Shown: positions 1 through 8,220, counted from the stretch's first letter. The stretch: DNA of 24,130 nt from JAOABP01 sp964590395 (GCA_964590395.1 CAZPVT010000029.1:1-24130), one strand, 5' to 3'. Numbers and translations: made by a program. The notes: generated by a model not told the origin, from the sequence alone.

Positions 1-2962
1 GCTTGCCATCACGCCGGAATAATGGGAGGAAGTCGTAAGCCTTTATCCAGTATCGCCCGACAGAATGATACCACCATCGGGCAGATGGAGGGGATTTGGC
101 AGGGTCAGCATCGTATGTGCCGATAGTGGTTGGAATTGACCGGAACTTGGCATAAATACGGGCTCCAATCGGGTTGGCTACTCTGGGTATAAATCCTTTA
201 GTCAACCTGCCAACTTTACCCATTTCCGGATTTAACACCACTTTGTCCCGGTTTTTCTGATGAAACCGGTATAATCTTGAGGATGAAACTAAACACCCGT
301 CCCTGGGTTCTTCGTTAGCGATAAAAATGGTAACCCGCTGGTCAACGCCGGGAAAAATCTTTCCCGGTCTGATAGAGTAGTGCGAGGCAACCAGTTTTCC
401 AAAACGCTGGTATAAAGCCTGTCGCAGTTTTTCGTAGTCAGCACCACAGGAAAATGACAATGGCACGATAAACCCGAAACTGCCTCCTGGTTTCGTGAGT
501 TTCAGCGCTCTGGCTATGAAATGGCCAAACAGGTTCCCGGTTCCAGCGGCAAGTGAGCGGCTGAAATAGCAGTCTTCGGTAAAAATGTCATAAGGGGGAT
601 TACCGATTACTGCATCAAAACCCGGTTGTTGGTGAGAAGAACCATCAGATTCAAAGAAGACTTCTGGAAATGCAAGTTCCCAATGAAAGAAGCGATACTT
701 ATTACGGGCATCATTCAGTTTTTTCTCTATACGAGTTAGAATCTGGCGTAATTCTTTACCTGCTTTTGAGCGTCTGTCAGGCTGGGCGATAATCAGGCTG
801 GCTAAATGGTGATATTCGTCCTCATTAAGAATTTTATCAAACCAGTTGTAGGTCCAAATGTCAGCCACCTCTGTGAATGGCAGTAGTTTTTCCCTTACCT
901 GCCTTTGCCAGAGTATTTCCTTGCTTTTGACCGCCTGTAAATTTTCTGACTCTGTAATCTCTATTTCTTTAAGTGCCAGAACCGCATCGGCGATTGCCGC
1001 CTTAAGGTCAGGGCCAAATGGCAAGGACATTTTAATTGTATCGGAGGTGCTGGACAACCCAGCCAAATCGCCGATTTCCGCACCGATGAGAGAGTTTCCG
1101 CAAACCAGGTGATGGTCAAGAAAATTTAAGGGTTTGTCTATATCAATGCAGGTTAGCCATAAGGACAGTTTGGCTAATTCCACGGCAAGGGGGTTTAAAT
1201 CCACACCATAGATGCAGTGTTCCACTACCTGTCGGCGCCAGTATGCCAGTTCTGCCTCGGCGTGGGATATTCCGGGCGGGACGCATTCCACTTTGAGTGC
1301 GGTGGTATCGTGATTAATAATCTTATCGGCAAGGTATTCGGTCGCCCGGACAAGAAAGTGTCCGCTGCCCATCGCCGGGTCAAGTATTTTCAGTTTGAGA
1401 ACATCCTTTGCAAATGAGTCATCTTTGATAACTGCCCCTTCTGTCGCTCTTGCTCTGAGTTTAACTTCTATGCGGTCGCATAGCGGTTGCAGTGCATTCT
1501 CCACAATATACCGGACAACACAGTCAGGCGTGTAATAAGAGCCGGTGCTTCTCCGCTTTTCTTTATCTTCAATATACACTATTTTATTGCCTGATACTGC
1601 AAGGCGCTTTTCTAACAGTCCTTCATAAATTGAACCCAACTGCCGAATATTCAAATCGGCATAATCAATTGTTTCGCCAAAGTCTATCTGCGCCTGTTGT
1701 CCGGGGCGAGACGGCAATCTGGCGAAGATAAGCCCGCGCAGGACCTCTGCCAGTGTTTTCTCACCCAGCCGCCATTGTTCTAATTTCGGGAATTTATTTG
1801 GATCAAACAACCCGCCGTTGTAGAGCGGAACATTGCAGGCTCGGTTTTGGGCTGGATTATTACCATTAATCAGGTGAAATAATTTTAGTAACTCTTCATA
1901 GAGGTCGGTAAAGTCATCACTGTTATATTTGTTAGGGGAGCGAAGACGATGAATTAGTCTTTGCAGACTATAACGTTCCCGGTAATTTTTGTTTGACCCG
2001 GTATGCGGTTTTGGCTTTGCCGGTAGAAGTCCCCGGCCTTCGGCATAAAGAATAAACAGCAGTCGATAAAGAAAAATTAAACAATTCTCATATAACTCAT
2101 CACAATCTTCACTTCCAATATTATTTTTCGGTAGCTGATAGAACCCGTTAGCTAAATCAAGAAGAATGTTGTAAACACGCTCTCGTAGGTCATCTTCCAA
2201 TGCAATCTGATATTCCAGCGATTCTGTCCGCAGGTAGTCCAGCGGGCATAATCCGTCAGCATCCTGAATAAATACTGATGGCTGGAATAGTGCTACAAAA
2301 AAGGCAAAATTATCAACCGAGCGCAGCGCTAACTCAAAATCCAGTTCAAAATATGCCTCGGGTGGCGCTTCTCGACAATATAACCGCCAGCGATTGCCAT
2401 TAGTAAGAATTGCCCAGCGGAAATAGGCTTGTCCTGATTGAGTGGTAGCCGCCTGGAGATAATCCCGAATTTGTTGGTGTGGAAACCGACCCGGCGTCTC
2501 TTTTTTAGATACCGCATCAAGGGGGTGATTAACTTTTTTTGCCTCTAAGATGGCAATCGCCGCACCGTATTGTTCCGGCTTTGATTTGCCGATAACCGCA
2601 CTTTTAGTCGCCTCGTCCGGGTATAGCAAATAATCAGGTTCTTGTTTTCGCCCAGGTCCAGCAGGCAAAGCTTGATTTGGCAAGAATGAGAACCCCAGCG
2701 CTGCTAAAACCTTATCGATCAGTTCTTGTCGGGTTACTGCCTCGTTTTGTTTTGAAAGTGGTGTTCTAAGCTGATACCAGAGACTTAAGCAGAATTGATA
2801 TAAAGGGTCGACCCGTTCTTTTGTCGGAAACAGGTTGCTTGTACGGAGTCTTGTTCTAAGATAATGGTCTGAAAAGATGCCTTTTGTTTCCCAATGTGGT
2901 TCTGAATCAAATAACCCTAATTCTTCTTGTTGTTTATCTTGATTAACGGGTCTATAAGGCAT
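1..2962 (-). CDS. Type IIG-like restriction-modification enzyme (nuclease + N6-adenine methyltransferase), C-terminus cut by window edge
   Basis: The frame is open from an ATG at 2962 to the left edge (987 codons), so the protein is longer than shown. Residues 100-145 carry a PD-(D/E)XK nuclease pattern: E-P-D110-Y-L-L, then I-L-E140-A-K142. Near residue 500 comes GSYYTPDCVVRYIV, typical just before the methylase core. Methyltransferase motif I is DPAMGSGHFLV from residue 528, and motif IV is NPPY from residue 788, the signature of N6-adenine methylation. Such single-chain enzymes both cut and methylate DNA; a target-recognition region is expected in or beyond the part shown and may be missing. 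An in-frame stop lies shortly upstream of the chosen ATG, and no Shine-Dalgarno is visible. No separate methylase or specificity gene is seen nearby. It could instead be a BREX-type PglX relative, but the N-terminal nuclease motif favours type IIG. Confidence 0.9.
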   Translation of the reverse strand, partial: MPYRPVNQDKQQEELGLFDSEPHWETKGIFSDHYLRTRLRTSNLFPTKERVDPLYQFCLSLWYQLRTPLSKQNEAVTRQELIDKVLAALGFSFLPNQALPAGPGRKQEPDYLLYPDEATKSAVIGKSKPEQYGAAIAILEAKKVNHPLDAVSKKETPGRFPHQQIRDYLQAATTQSGQAYFRWAILTNGNRWRLYCREAPPEAYFELDFELALRSVDNFAFFVALFQPSVFIQDADGLCPLDYLRTESLEYQIALEDDLRERVYNILLDLANGFYQLPKNNIGSEDCDELYENCLIFLYRLLFILYAEGRGLLPAKPKPHTGSNKNYRERYSLQRLIHRLRSPNKYNSDDFTDLYEELLKLFHLINGNNPAQNRACNVPLYNGGLFDPNKFPKLEQWRLGEKTLAEVLRGLIFARLPSRPGQQAQIDFGETIDYADLNIRQLGSIYEGLLEKRLAVSGNKIVYIEDKEKRRSTGSYYTPDCVVRYIVENALQPLCDRIEVKLRARATEGAVIKDDSFAKDVLKLKILDPAMGSGHFLVRATEYLADKIINHDTTALKVECVPPGISHAEAELAYWRRQVVEHCIYGVDLNPLAVELAKLSLWLTCIDIDKPLNFLDHHLVCGNSLIGAEIGDLAGLSSTSDTIKMSLPFGPDLKAAIADAVLALKEIEITESENLQAVKSKEILWQRQVREKLLPFTEVADIWTYNWFDKILNEDEYHHLASLIIAQPDRRSKAGKELRQILTRIEKKLNDARNKYRFFHWELAFPEVFFESDGSSHQQPGFDAVIGNPPYDIFTEDCYFSRSLAAGTGNLFGHFIARALKLTKPGGSFGFIVPLSFSCGADYEKLRQALYQRFGKLVASHYSIRPGKIFPGVDQRVTIFIANEEPRDGCLVSSSRLYRFHQKNRDKVVLNPEMGKVGRLTKGFIPRVANPIGARIYAKFRSIPTTIGTYDADPAKSPPSARWWYHSVGRYWIKAYDFLPLFRRDGK

Positions 2963-2983
2963 TGTTAGTATATGTTTTCTTAT

Positions 2984-3011
2984 ATCTTAAACTATCAATC
3001 CTTCCTGTCAA
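2984..3011 (-). promoter_or_regulatory. Possible sigma70-like promoter for the restriction-modification gene
   Basis: Read on the minus strand, TTGACA (3006-3011) is followed after 16 bp by TAAGAT (2984-2989), a four-of-six match to the -10 box. The ATG lies 21 bp further on without a Shine-Dalgarno. A second TTGACA lies at 3027-3032, 21 bp upstream, and could be part of a regulatory site or chance. Confidence 0.4.
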
Positions 3012-3070
3012 GCAATGTAAGAAATCTGTCAATTTTGCGGAATATAAATGAAGTTTTTGCGATTTATCAG

Positions 3071-5491
3071 TTAGTACTCAAACATCGGGGTTTCTTCTTC
3101 GTGGTCTTCGGTGGTGCGCCGGCGCTCGGGTTTGTAGTTGTTGAAGTTGTAGGTCAAGCCTAAAGAGAAGGAGAGCCCTTTTCTGCCAAAGCGGGACCAG
3201 GTGTAGAAGTTTTCGCCCCGGGTTTCACCTTCGTAGAATGAACTGGCAAAGATGTCTCTTGCCGAGATGGTCAGAAGGAGTTGCCGGTTGAACAGGGCCT
3301 GACGGGCAGAGATGCTGGAGAAAAGGCTTGCTCCTTCTCTGCCCTGGGTGGTAACAGTCGGGCTTTCGTATCTACCCTGAATCTGGAGTCTTGTGCCGGT
3401 GGGAAATGTGAGGTCGGTGGTGATGCCGATGTTCCAGTTGAAACTGGTGGTGTCGGTGTTGTTGTCTTTTCTGAGCCGGTAGTCGTAGAGATCCCCGGTT
3501 AAATTGATATTCCAGAGCCGGAACAGGTTAATGTCTAAGTTGGCTTCCAGCCCAACTGCCCGGTCGGTGCCGGCATTTTTTACCGTGTGGAGAATGATAT
3601 CATCCTGATAGATTGAGTCAAATCGCTGGATCAGATTGTGGGTGAGCCGGTAATAGCCGTCAAGTGTGAGCCGGGATCTGCCTAAAGGCAGGAGAAAACC
3701 GGCTTCAAACGCATCAATGTATTCCGGTTTCAGGTTCGGATTGCCCTGGCGGACATTTTTGGGGTCCAGCCAGGTGATAAACGGAGAGAGGTCCCAGCCG
3801 CGGGGCCGGTCAATCCGCCGGGTGTAACTTGCCATCAGTTGCCTTTCACCTGGAAAACTGTATGAGAGATGGAGGCTGGGAAAAAGGTCTAACTGGCTTA
3901 TTGGTGTGGCAGTCTGTCCGTCAATTTTTACCCCCCTGGTGCTGTATTCGGTGCGCAAGCCCAGCAGCGCACCGAATTGCCGGTAATTTAACGAGTAGGT
4001 TGCGTAAACCGCCTGGACATTTTCGGTCTGATTTGAGTTATGATGATAGGTGGTGTCAGAGAGGTAGGTCTGGGTGGCAGTGTCAAAGAGGGCTAATTTG
4101 CTTTGCTGATTCGGACCCAGCCTGAGGTTTGCCTGATAGCCTGCCTCAAGTTTGTCCTTTTCCCGTAACGGCAGGGTGTAGTCAATTTTTAGGTTTAACC
4201 GGTTGCCATAACGGTTATTAAGTGTCATCCTGCCGTCGCTTATTCTGCCGGCAACGCTGTCTTCAGTCCGGGTGGAGTCGTTGTGCAGGTTGCCGAAGAG
4301 TCCTGCATTGATGGCTAATTCATTTTCCTTTTTGCCAAAGTTGTGGCTGAAATTGAGGTCCAATGAATACTGGTTGCCATAATCGCGTGCGTCGGTGCCA
4401 CCGGTGAAGTTTAAGGTTTCGTTTTTTCCTGTACCCCAGGTTTTATAAAGCGCCCTTTGCCCCCGGTTGCCCTGATTGCCACCGATTCTGCCGGAGAGGT
4501 TTAATCGGTTATTGGGGGTCAACTGGAGTTCTGCTCCGGCACGCAAGCCGTAAACCTTTCTTGCGTAAATCATATCGCCAGATGAGGTGCGATAGATGGT
4601 ATCACCGGTCCGGGTGATGGTCCAGGTTGTTGCCTCCCTTGTGCCGGGAAAGGCAAACCGGTTCAGGTTTGGTGCAATGAAGAAGGTGCCGAGCCGATTT
4701 CTGGCACTCAACAGCAGACTGCCGCCAAACTGGCCATAATTTCCGGTGTTTAAGTTAAGGATTCCGGAGATGCCGGATTGGCGCTGTTTTTTTAAAATGA
4801 CATTGATAATGCCTGCCTTGCCTTCCGGGTCATATTTTGCAGAAGGGTTGGTTACAATCTCAATTCTTTCAATCGTAGTGGCTGGAATCTGCTTTAACGC
4901 CTCACTCCCCTCAAGTGGGCTGGGTCGGCCATCAATTAACACCGTGAAACTGCTTAGACCGCGCAGGGTAACGTTGCCCTCAATGTCAACCTTAACCGCA
5001 GGCGCCTGTTCTAAGGCATCAACCGCACTGCCGGACTGGAGCGCGGGATTCTGGGCAACATTGATCACCTTTTTATCAATTCGGTATTCCAGTTTTGGCT
5101 TTTCTGCGGTGGCTTCAACTTCGGGCATTCGGATAACCGCAGGCTGAAGTTCAATTTTGCCGAGGTTAACCCGGGAGTCGGGTCCAAGTTGGATATCGGG
5201 AATCCGGCTGGTCTTAAAACCGATAAATGAGACCTCAAGGTAATATCTGCCCGGTGGCAGTTCGGTAAGGGTAAATCTGCCCCGCTCATCGGTAACCGTG
5301 CCGTTGACCATTGAGGAGTCGCGCTGGCGATAAAGGACAACATTGGCATACTCAATTGGGTGAGACAGTTCCCCATCCCAGACAAAACCGCTGATGATTC
5401 CATTTCCTTTTATCGGCATCTGCCCGCGCGGTTGAGCGGTAACAAGCGGGATGACAATAAAAAACGGGATAATTAATAATTTATAATGCAT
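3071..5491 (-). CDS. Outer-membrane beta-barrel receptor with carboxypeptidase-regulatory N-terminus (TonB-dependent-receptor-like)
   Basis: An 806-aa protein starting with a signal peptide (MHYKLLIIPFFIVIPLVTAQ). Residues about 30-115 are a carboxypeptidase-regulatory-like beta-sandwich (GIISGFVWDG, then GTVTDERGRFTL and SFIGFKTS). Residues about 130-235 are a plug domain, with LRGLSSFTVLIDGRPSPLEG and IERIEIVTNPSAKYDPEGKAGIINV. The remainder alternates short beta strands with aromatic and glycine residues, as in a 22-strand barrel, ending at LSFSLGLTYNF plus a short charged tail. It resembles the family annotated as outer membrane beta-barrel protein of the TonB-receptor superfamily. The substrate cannot be told from sequence. 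A Shine-Dalgarno AGGAGAT precedes the ATG. It stands alone, divergent from the small membrane-protein gene at 5585. Confidence 0.92.
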   Translation of the reverse strand: MHYKLLIIPFFIVIPLVTAQPRGQMPIKGNGIISGFVWDGELSHPIEYANVVLYRQRDSSMVNGTVTDERGRFTLTELPPGRYYLEVSFIGFKTSRIPDIQLGPDSRVNLGKIELQPAVIRMPEVEATAEKPKLEYRIDKKVINVAQNPALQSGSAVDALEQAPAVKVDIEGNVTLRGLSSFTVLIDGRPSPLEGSEALKQIPATTIERIEIVTNPSAKYDPEGKAGIINVILKKQRQSGISGILNLNTGNYGQFGGSLLLSARNRLGTFFIAPNLNRFAFPGTREATTWTITRTGDTIYRTSSGDMIYARKVYGLRAGAELQLTPNNRLNLSGRIGGNQGNRGQRALYKTWGTGKNETLNFTGGTDARDYGNQYSLDLNFSHNFGKKENELAINAGLFGNLHNDSTRTEDSVAGRISDGRMTLNNRYGNRLNLKIDYTLPLREKDKLEAGYQANLRLGPNQQSKLALFDTATQTYLSDTTYHHNSNQTENVQAVYATYSLNYRQFGALLGLRTEYSTRGVKIDGQTATPISQLDLFPSLHLSYSFPGERQLMASYTRRIDRPRGWDLSPFITWLDPKNVRQGNPNLKPEYIDAFEAGFLLPLGRSRLTLDGYYRLTHNLIQRFDSIYQDDIILHTVKNAGTDRAVGLEANLDINLFRLWNINLTGDLYDYRLRKDNNTDTTSFNWNIGITTDLTFPTGTRLQIQGRYESPTVTTQGREGASLFSSISARQALFNRQLLLTISARDIFASSFYEGETRGENFYTWSRFGRKGLSFSLGLTYNFNNYKPERRRTTEDHEEETPMFEY

Positions 5492-5543
5492 ATTACTGAT
5501 CTCCTGGTTTTTATATTAGACACAATAACGAAAAAAATTCTGC

Positions 5544-5571
5544 TTGACAAGTTTATTCATCGGGGTAAATT
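5544..5571 (+). promoter_or_regulatory. Sigma70-like promoter for the 75-aa membrane protein gene
   Basis: TTGACA (5544-5549), a 16-bp spacer and TAAATT (5566-5571). The ATG at 5585 is only 13 bp beyond the -10 box, so the transcript would have a leader of just a few bases. GAGG at 5574-5577 could act as a ribosome site only if transcription starts upstream of it. Confidence 0.5.
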
Positions 5572-5584
5572 ATGAGGCAGGGTT

Positions 5585-5812
5585 ATGCCACCTGAAGTTC
5601 CAGAGTCCGACGAGGAGCGGGCAAGAAAGATCCTTGCCCAACTGCAAAGGCTGGAGAAAATGAGGCGGACACGGAGTGGTGGTTACAGTTTCATCTGGGT
5701 GGTAACTCTGTTTCTGCTCCTGGCAGTGGCAATAGTATTTTTCGCGAACCTGCCGAAATTCAAACTGCTTTATCAGCTGCTCACCCAGCCGGATTCGCTA
5801 CTTTTGAGATGA
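5585..5812 (+). CDS. Small single-pass membrane protein, unknown function
   Basis: A 75-aa protein. Residues 1-32 are charged and probably helical (many E, R and K). Residues about 35-54 (FIWVVTLFLLLAVAIVFF) form one membrane-spanning helix, followed by a short amphipathic tail. I do not recognise the family. It has a plausible promoter just upstream. Its last 15 bp overlap the end of the convergent gene at 5798. Whether it is translated is supported only by the promoter, the start position and the sensible membrane-protein layout. Confidence 0.6.
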   Translation: MPPEVPESDEERARKILAQLQRLEKMRRTRSGGYSFIWVVTLFLLLAVAIVFFANLPKFKLLYQLLTQPDSLLLR

Positions 5813-6196
5813 CGGGTGAGATTTAAGCCTCCGGACACGGCACTCAATTTTAACCAGGATATCAGGATCAAGTCCCCGTTTTTCCCATTTTTCCCGCCGG
5901 TTTTTAAGTTCAAACCATTTCTCGTTTTCAGGATAGAGCCGGCAGACCTTCTCTACCTCCAGCGCAAAGGTGTAATACCAGCGCCGATAGATGGACGGAA
6001 TGCAGTTTGCCTCGCAGATCCGCCGGACCAGGAGATAAATCCGGCTGGCAACTATTGCATAACGGGCATAGTTGACAACCATCGCGGTGCGCCGGTTTTT
6101 CAGGGTCAACATAATATTTTTCGGGTCCTGTTTTTGGGCATATTTAAGGACCTGCTGTTCTACCCGATTAAAAAGCTCTTTTTTGTTTAGGTTCAT
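5798..6196 (-). CDS. Basic protein of unknown function, 132 aa
   Basis: The start is placed at the ATG at 6196 because AGGAG sits at the right distance upstream. A longer reading from 6250 adds 18 residues with no ribosome site. The protein is rich in Arg and Lys, mostly helical in appearance, and has four cysteines (61, 65, 85, 119), the first two in a C-x3-C arrangement within RRICEANCIPSIYRRWYY. There is no signal peptide and no clear membrane span, so it is probably cytoplasmic. I do not recognise the family. It is convergent with, and overlaps by 15 bp, the small membrane-protein gene at 5585. An AT-rich inverted repeat lies 73 bp upstream of its start. Confidence 0.65.
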   Translation of the reverse strand: MNLNKKELFNRVEQQVLKYAQKQDPKNIMLTLKNRRTAMVVNYARYAIVASRIYLLVRRICEANCIPSIYRRWYYTFALEVEKVCRLYPENEKWFELKNRREKWEKRGLDPDILVKIECRVRRLKSHPSSQK

Positions 6197-6268
6197 CTTT
6201 ATCTCCTTTCGGTTTAACATTTCCAATAATAAGATCCCAGAAACGGGCAAATATTAACACTCAATTTT

Positions 6269-6293
6269 TAAGTTATTGTTTTGCAATAACTTA
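6269..6293. repeat. Perfect 10-bp inverted repeat, AT-rich hairpin or operator-like site
   Basis: TAAGTTATTG (6269-6278), a five-base loop, then its exact complement CAATAACTTA (6284-6293). There is no T-run on either side, so it is not a typical terminator. It sits upstream of the minus-strand gene at 6196 and at the edge of the G+T-rich tract, so it may be a protein-binding site. Confidence 0.5.
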
Positions 6294-6339
6294 TGTATCA
6301 GGACACGGCATTAGTCTGCCCCCTCCCCAGTATCCAGGA

Positions 6340-6570
6340 CGGTGTTGGGCTGGGTTTTGGGGTTCGTTTTGGTTATGGTTGGTATCAGGGTGGTCCGGGT
6401 GGTGGTGTTTTTGGTAATCGGTGGGGTCAGGGTTGTGGTGGGAAGCGGGGTTGTGGTGGAGGTGTCAGGTTTGGTGTTCAGGGGAGTTGGTAGGAGCGTT
6501 TTTGTTATGCTGGTAGTTACGGTTTTGGGTAGGATGAGCGGGTTGGTCTTATCAGGCATTGCGGAGGGGG
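6340..6570. other. G+T-rich low-complexity tract, probably non-coding
   Basis: The plus strand is made largely of GGT, GTT and GGG blocks; 100 of the 120 bases at 6361-6480 are G or T. Short frames are open on both strands, but their products are only low-complexity Val-, Gly- or Thr/Pro-rich strings without start signals, as such composition produces by itself. Runs of three to four G recur, so G-quadruplex formation is conceivable. It fills the gap upstream of the M23 peptidase gene. Confidence 0.6.
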
Positions 6571-6581
6571 ATGTTAAATAA

Positions 6582-6609
6582 TTGACTTTTGAGCGGGCGA
6601 TTTTATGAT
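6582..6609 (+). promoter_or_regulatory. Possible promoter overlapping the start of the M23 peptidase gene
   Basis: TTGACT (6582-6587), a 16-bp spacer and TATGAT (6604-6609). The -10 box overlaps the annotated ATG at 6605. If this is the real promoter, translation would have to begin at the next in-frame ATG, 6623. Confidence 0.35.
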
Positions 6610-7930
6610 TAAAATTAAGTTAATGGGTATTCTGTTATTCCCGGTTTTCTGTTTTAACATCTTCTGGCCTATTCCACCGGTTGATATGGTCCATCCGATC
6701 GGTAATAACTGGGGTGAGTATCAGAACTACGGAAGTGGTGGGTATTTCCATAATGGGATTGATATATTGACCCCGGACACTTCAGGTGTTGAGGTGCGGG
6801 CAGTTGCCAGCGGCTGGGTTAAGGCGTGGGGCACAATTCAAGAGGAACTGCATTACCGGCTCGCGGTTTGTGATTCGCCGTTGACCTATACCAGCAGGGC
6901 AGAGGGCTGGCTTTATGCGCACATTGACCCGGGAAAATGGCACAAGAATTTAGGTGATCGGGTGGAGGAGGGAGAGGTTATCGGTTATCTTGTTGCCTGG
7001 CCGGTTGATGCCACGTTTGACCACTTACACTTTGCCAGAATTTCTGATACTGGTGCTACCTGGCAGCGGTTTCCAAGTCCAACCTGGTGGTTCATCCAGA
7101 ATCCACTGCTCGTTCTCCAGCCCAACACCGACATTGAGGCACCGGTTTTTGAAAACGCCCGAACCGGACAGCGGTTTGCCTTCTGCCGGGATAACCGGAA
7201 TAACCAGTATTTGAATCCGGATTCACTTGTTGGTGATGTGGATATAATTGCCCGGATTTTTGACCGGACCGGGTTTACAACCGGAGATACGGTCTGGGAC
7301 CGACTCGCGCCTTACCGGATTGAGTATATGATTCGCCGGGCAGATGGGTTGGTGGTGGTGCCGTGGCGGCTGGGGGTGGAGTTTTCCAATCGGCTGGAAG
7401 GTGCGCTGGTCAATGTGGTTTACAAACGGGATAACACCTGCCGTTCGCAGGGTGATTATGAAAACCGTGTCTATTATTACATTATCACCAATACCGATGG
7501 CGACTCCTTGATTGAGGCAACTGATACCACCGGTAAATGGGCAACCGGTCTGATCGGTGATGGTGAGTACTGGGTGATTGTGCGGGCAGCGGATGTGGTG
7601 GGTAATACTACAACCGATTCGATGCTGGTGCGGACCCGGAACGGGGTCAATGTTGATGAGTTGCCGGTTATGGTTTTTGACCGTGGCTTTGAGGTTAAAC
7701 CGACACTGGGACCGGGGGAGCGCCGGGTTAATTTCAATCTGGTGTGTGCGGCTGATGTTAACCTGCGGTTGATTGAGCCGACCGGCAGAACCGTGCGAGT
7801 TTTTCTTAACCGGTGGCTGAATTCGGGCTGGCACTCAATTCCGATTAAGGTGGATAATGCCGGGGTTTACATTCTTGAACTCAGTGCCGGTCAGCATCGC
7901 TATCAGCAAAAACTGGTTTTTACCAAATAG
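6605..7930 (+). CDS. Secreted M23 (LytM/lysostaphin-type) metallopeptidase with C-terminal sorting domain
   Basis: A 441-aa protein. A signal peptide covers about residues 1-20 (MIKIKLMGILLFPVFCFNIF). Residues about 28-165 are an M23 domain with zinc ligands in H49-N-G-I-D53 and H140-L-H142, and the further catalytic-type histidine H106 in YAHID. All key residues are present, so it is probably an active endopeptidase cutting peptidoglycan peptide links or another glycine-rich protein. Residues about 180-345 are Ig-like beta structure. The last ~75 residues (VNFNLVCAADVNLRLIEPTG, ending KLVFTK) match the type-A sorting-domain pattern found at the C-terminus of exported FCB-group proteins. Start choice is uncertain: a -10-like box overlaps the ATG at 6605, and 6623 is the alternative. 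It appears to be a single-gene unit, convergent with asnA. Confidence 0.88.
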   Translation: MIKIKLMGILLFPVFCFNIFWPIPPVDMVHPIGNNWGEYQNYGSGGYFHNGIDILTPDTSGVEVRAVASGWVKAWGTIQEELHYRLAVCDSPLTYTSRAEGWLYAHIDPGKWHKNLGDRVEEGEVIGYLVAWPVDATFDHLHFARISDTGATWQRFPSPTWWFIQNPLLVLQPNTDIEAPVFENARTGQRFAFCRDNRNNQYLNPDSLVGDVDIIARIFDRTGFTTGDTVWDRLAPYRIEYMIRRADGLVVVPWRLGVEFSNRLEGALVNVVYKRDNTCRSQGDYENRVYYYIITNTDGDSLIEATDTTGKWATGLIGDGEYWVIVRAADVVGNTTTDSMLVRTRNGVNVDELPVMVFDRGFEVKPTLGPGERRVNFNLVCAADVNLRLIEPTGRTVRVFLNRWLNSGWHSIPIKVDNAGVYILELSAGQHRYQQKLVFTK

Positions 7931-8142
7931 ACGATTGACAGGTTTAATTTAATCTCAGGTATTCAAATCGGCAGAGATATTTTTCTACCCCCCTCAAGGT
8001 GGTTAAAAGTGATTGTAAATGGGGAAAATTTTGGTTGATTTCTAATGATTTGAAAAATCAAGCACTTATGGCATAAGACGTTAATGAACCAGGCCGCAAA
8101 AAAACACTTGAACCAAAAAATGATTTTTGGTAGTCTAAAAAC
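7931..8142. other. Non-coding gap after the M23 gene, with a small hairpin
   Basis: No credible gene is seen; a 67-codon minus-strand frame here has no ribosome site and no recognisable protein. The stretch contains an 8-bp hairpin, ACCAAAAA (8112-8119) with TTTTTGGT (8124-8131), and a looser 7-bp inverted repeat TTGATTT...AAATCAA around 8035-8061. TTGACA at 7935 lacks a convincing -10 partner. Confidence 0.5.
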
Positions 8143-8220
8143 TGAGGGCACGTAGGCCCGGTACACTACAACGGCTCGGTCAATAAAATTGCCGCGTAAC
8201 TGGACCTACCGTGACCCTCA
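8143..8220. repeat. 78-bp imperfect inverted repeat (bulged long hairpin) between convergent genes, possible bidirectional terminator or MITE-like element
   Basis: The left arm TGAGGGCACGTAGG (8143-8156) pairs with the right arm CCTACCGTGACCCTCA (8205-8220) apart from two bulged bases. Pairing continues inward imperfectly through CCGGTAC/GTAACTGG and ACGGC/GCCGCGT. The plus strand continues ACC...ATTTTTTA after CCCTCA, and the minus strand continues GTTTTTA, so each side has a T-run as expected for a terminator acting in both directions between the M23 gene and asnA. A folded RNA or the paired ends of a small mobile element would look the same. Confidence 0.55.

Noticed and set aside
858..1731. 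Several plus-strand frames of 66-84 codons within the restriction-modification gene
   Set aside because: They are opposite a continuous methyltransferase frame with clear motifs, so they are shadows.
6293..6581. Val-rich, Gly-rich and Thr/Pro-rich open frames in the G+T tract on both strands
   Set aside because: Such products follow from the skewed composition alone. Frames overlap each other and lack start signals; I treat the tract as non-coding.
7963..8166. A 67-codon minus-strand open frame between the M23 gene and asnA
   Set aside because: It has no ribosome site, no recognisable protein features beyond chance hydrophobic residues, and overlaps the inverted-repeat region.
8143..8220. 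Possible tRNA because the right arm is followed by ACCA-like bases
   Set aside because: The acceptor stem pairs with mismatches, there is no TTCGA-type T-loop, and the arms pair with each other as one long hairpin instead.
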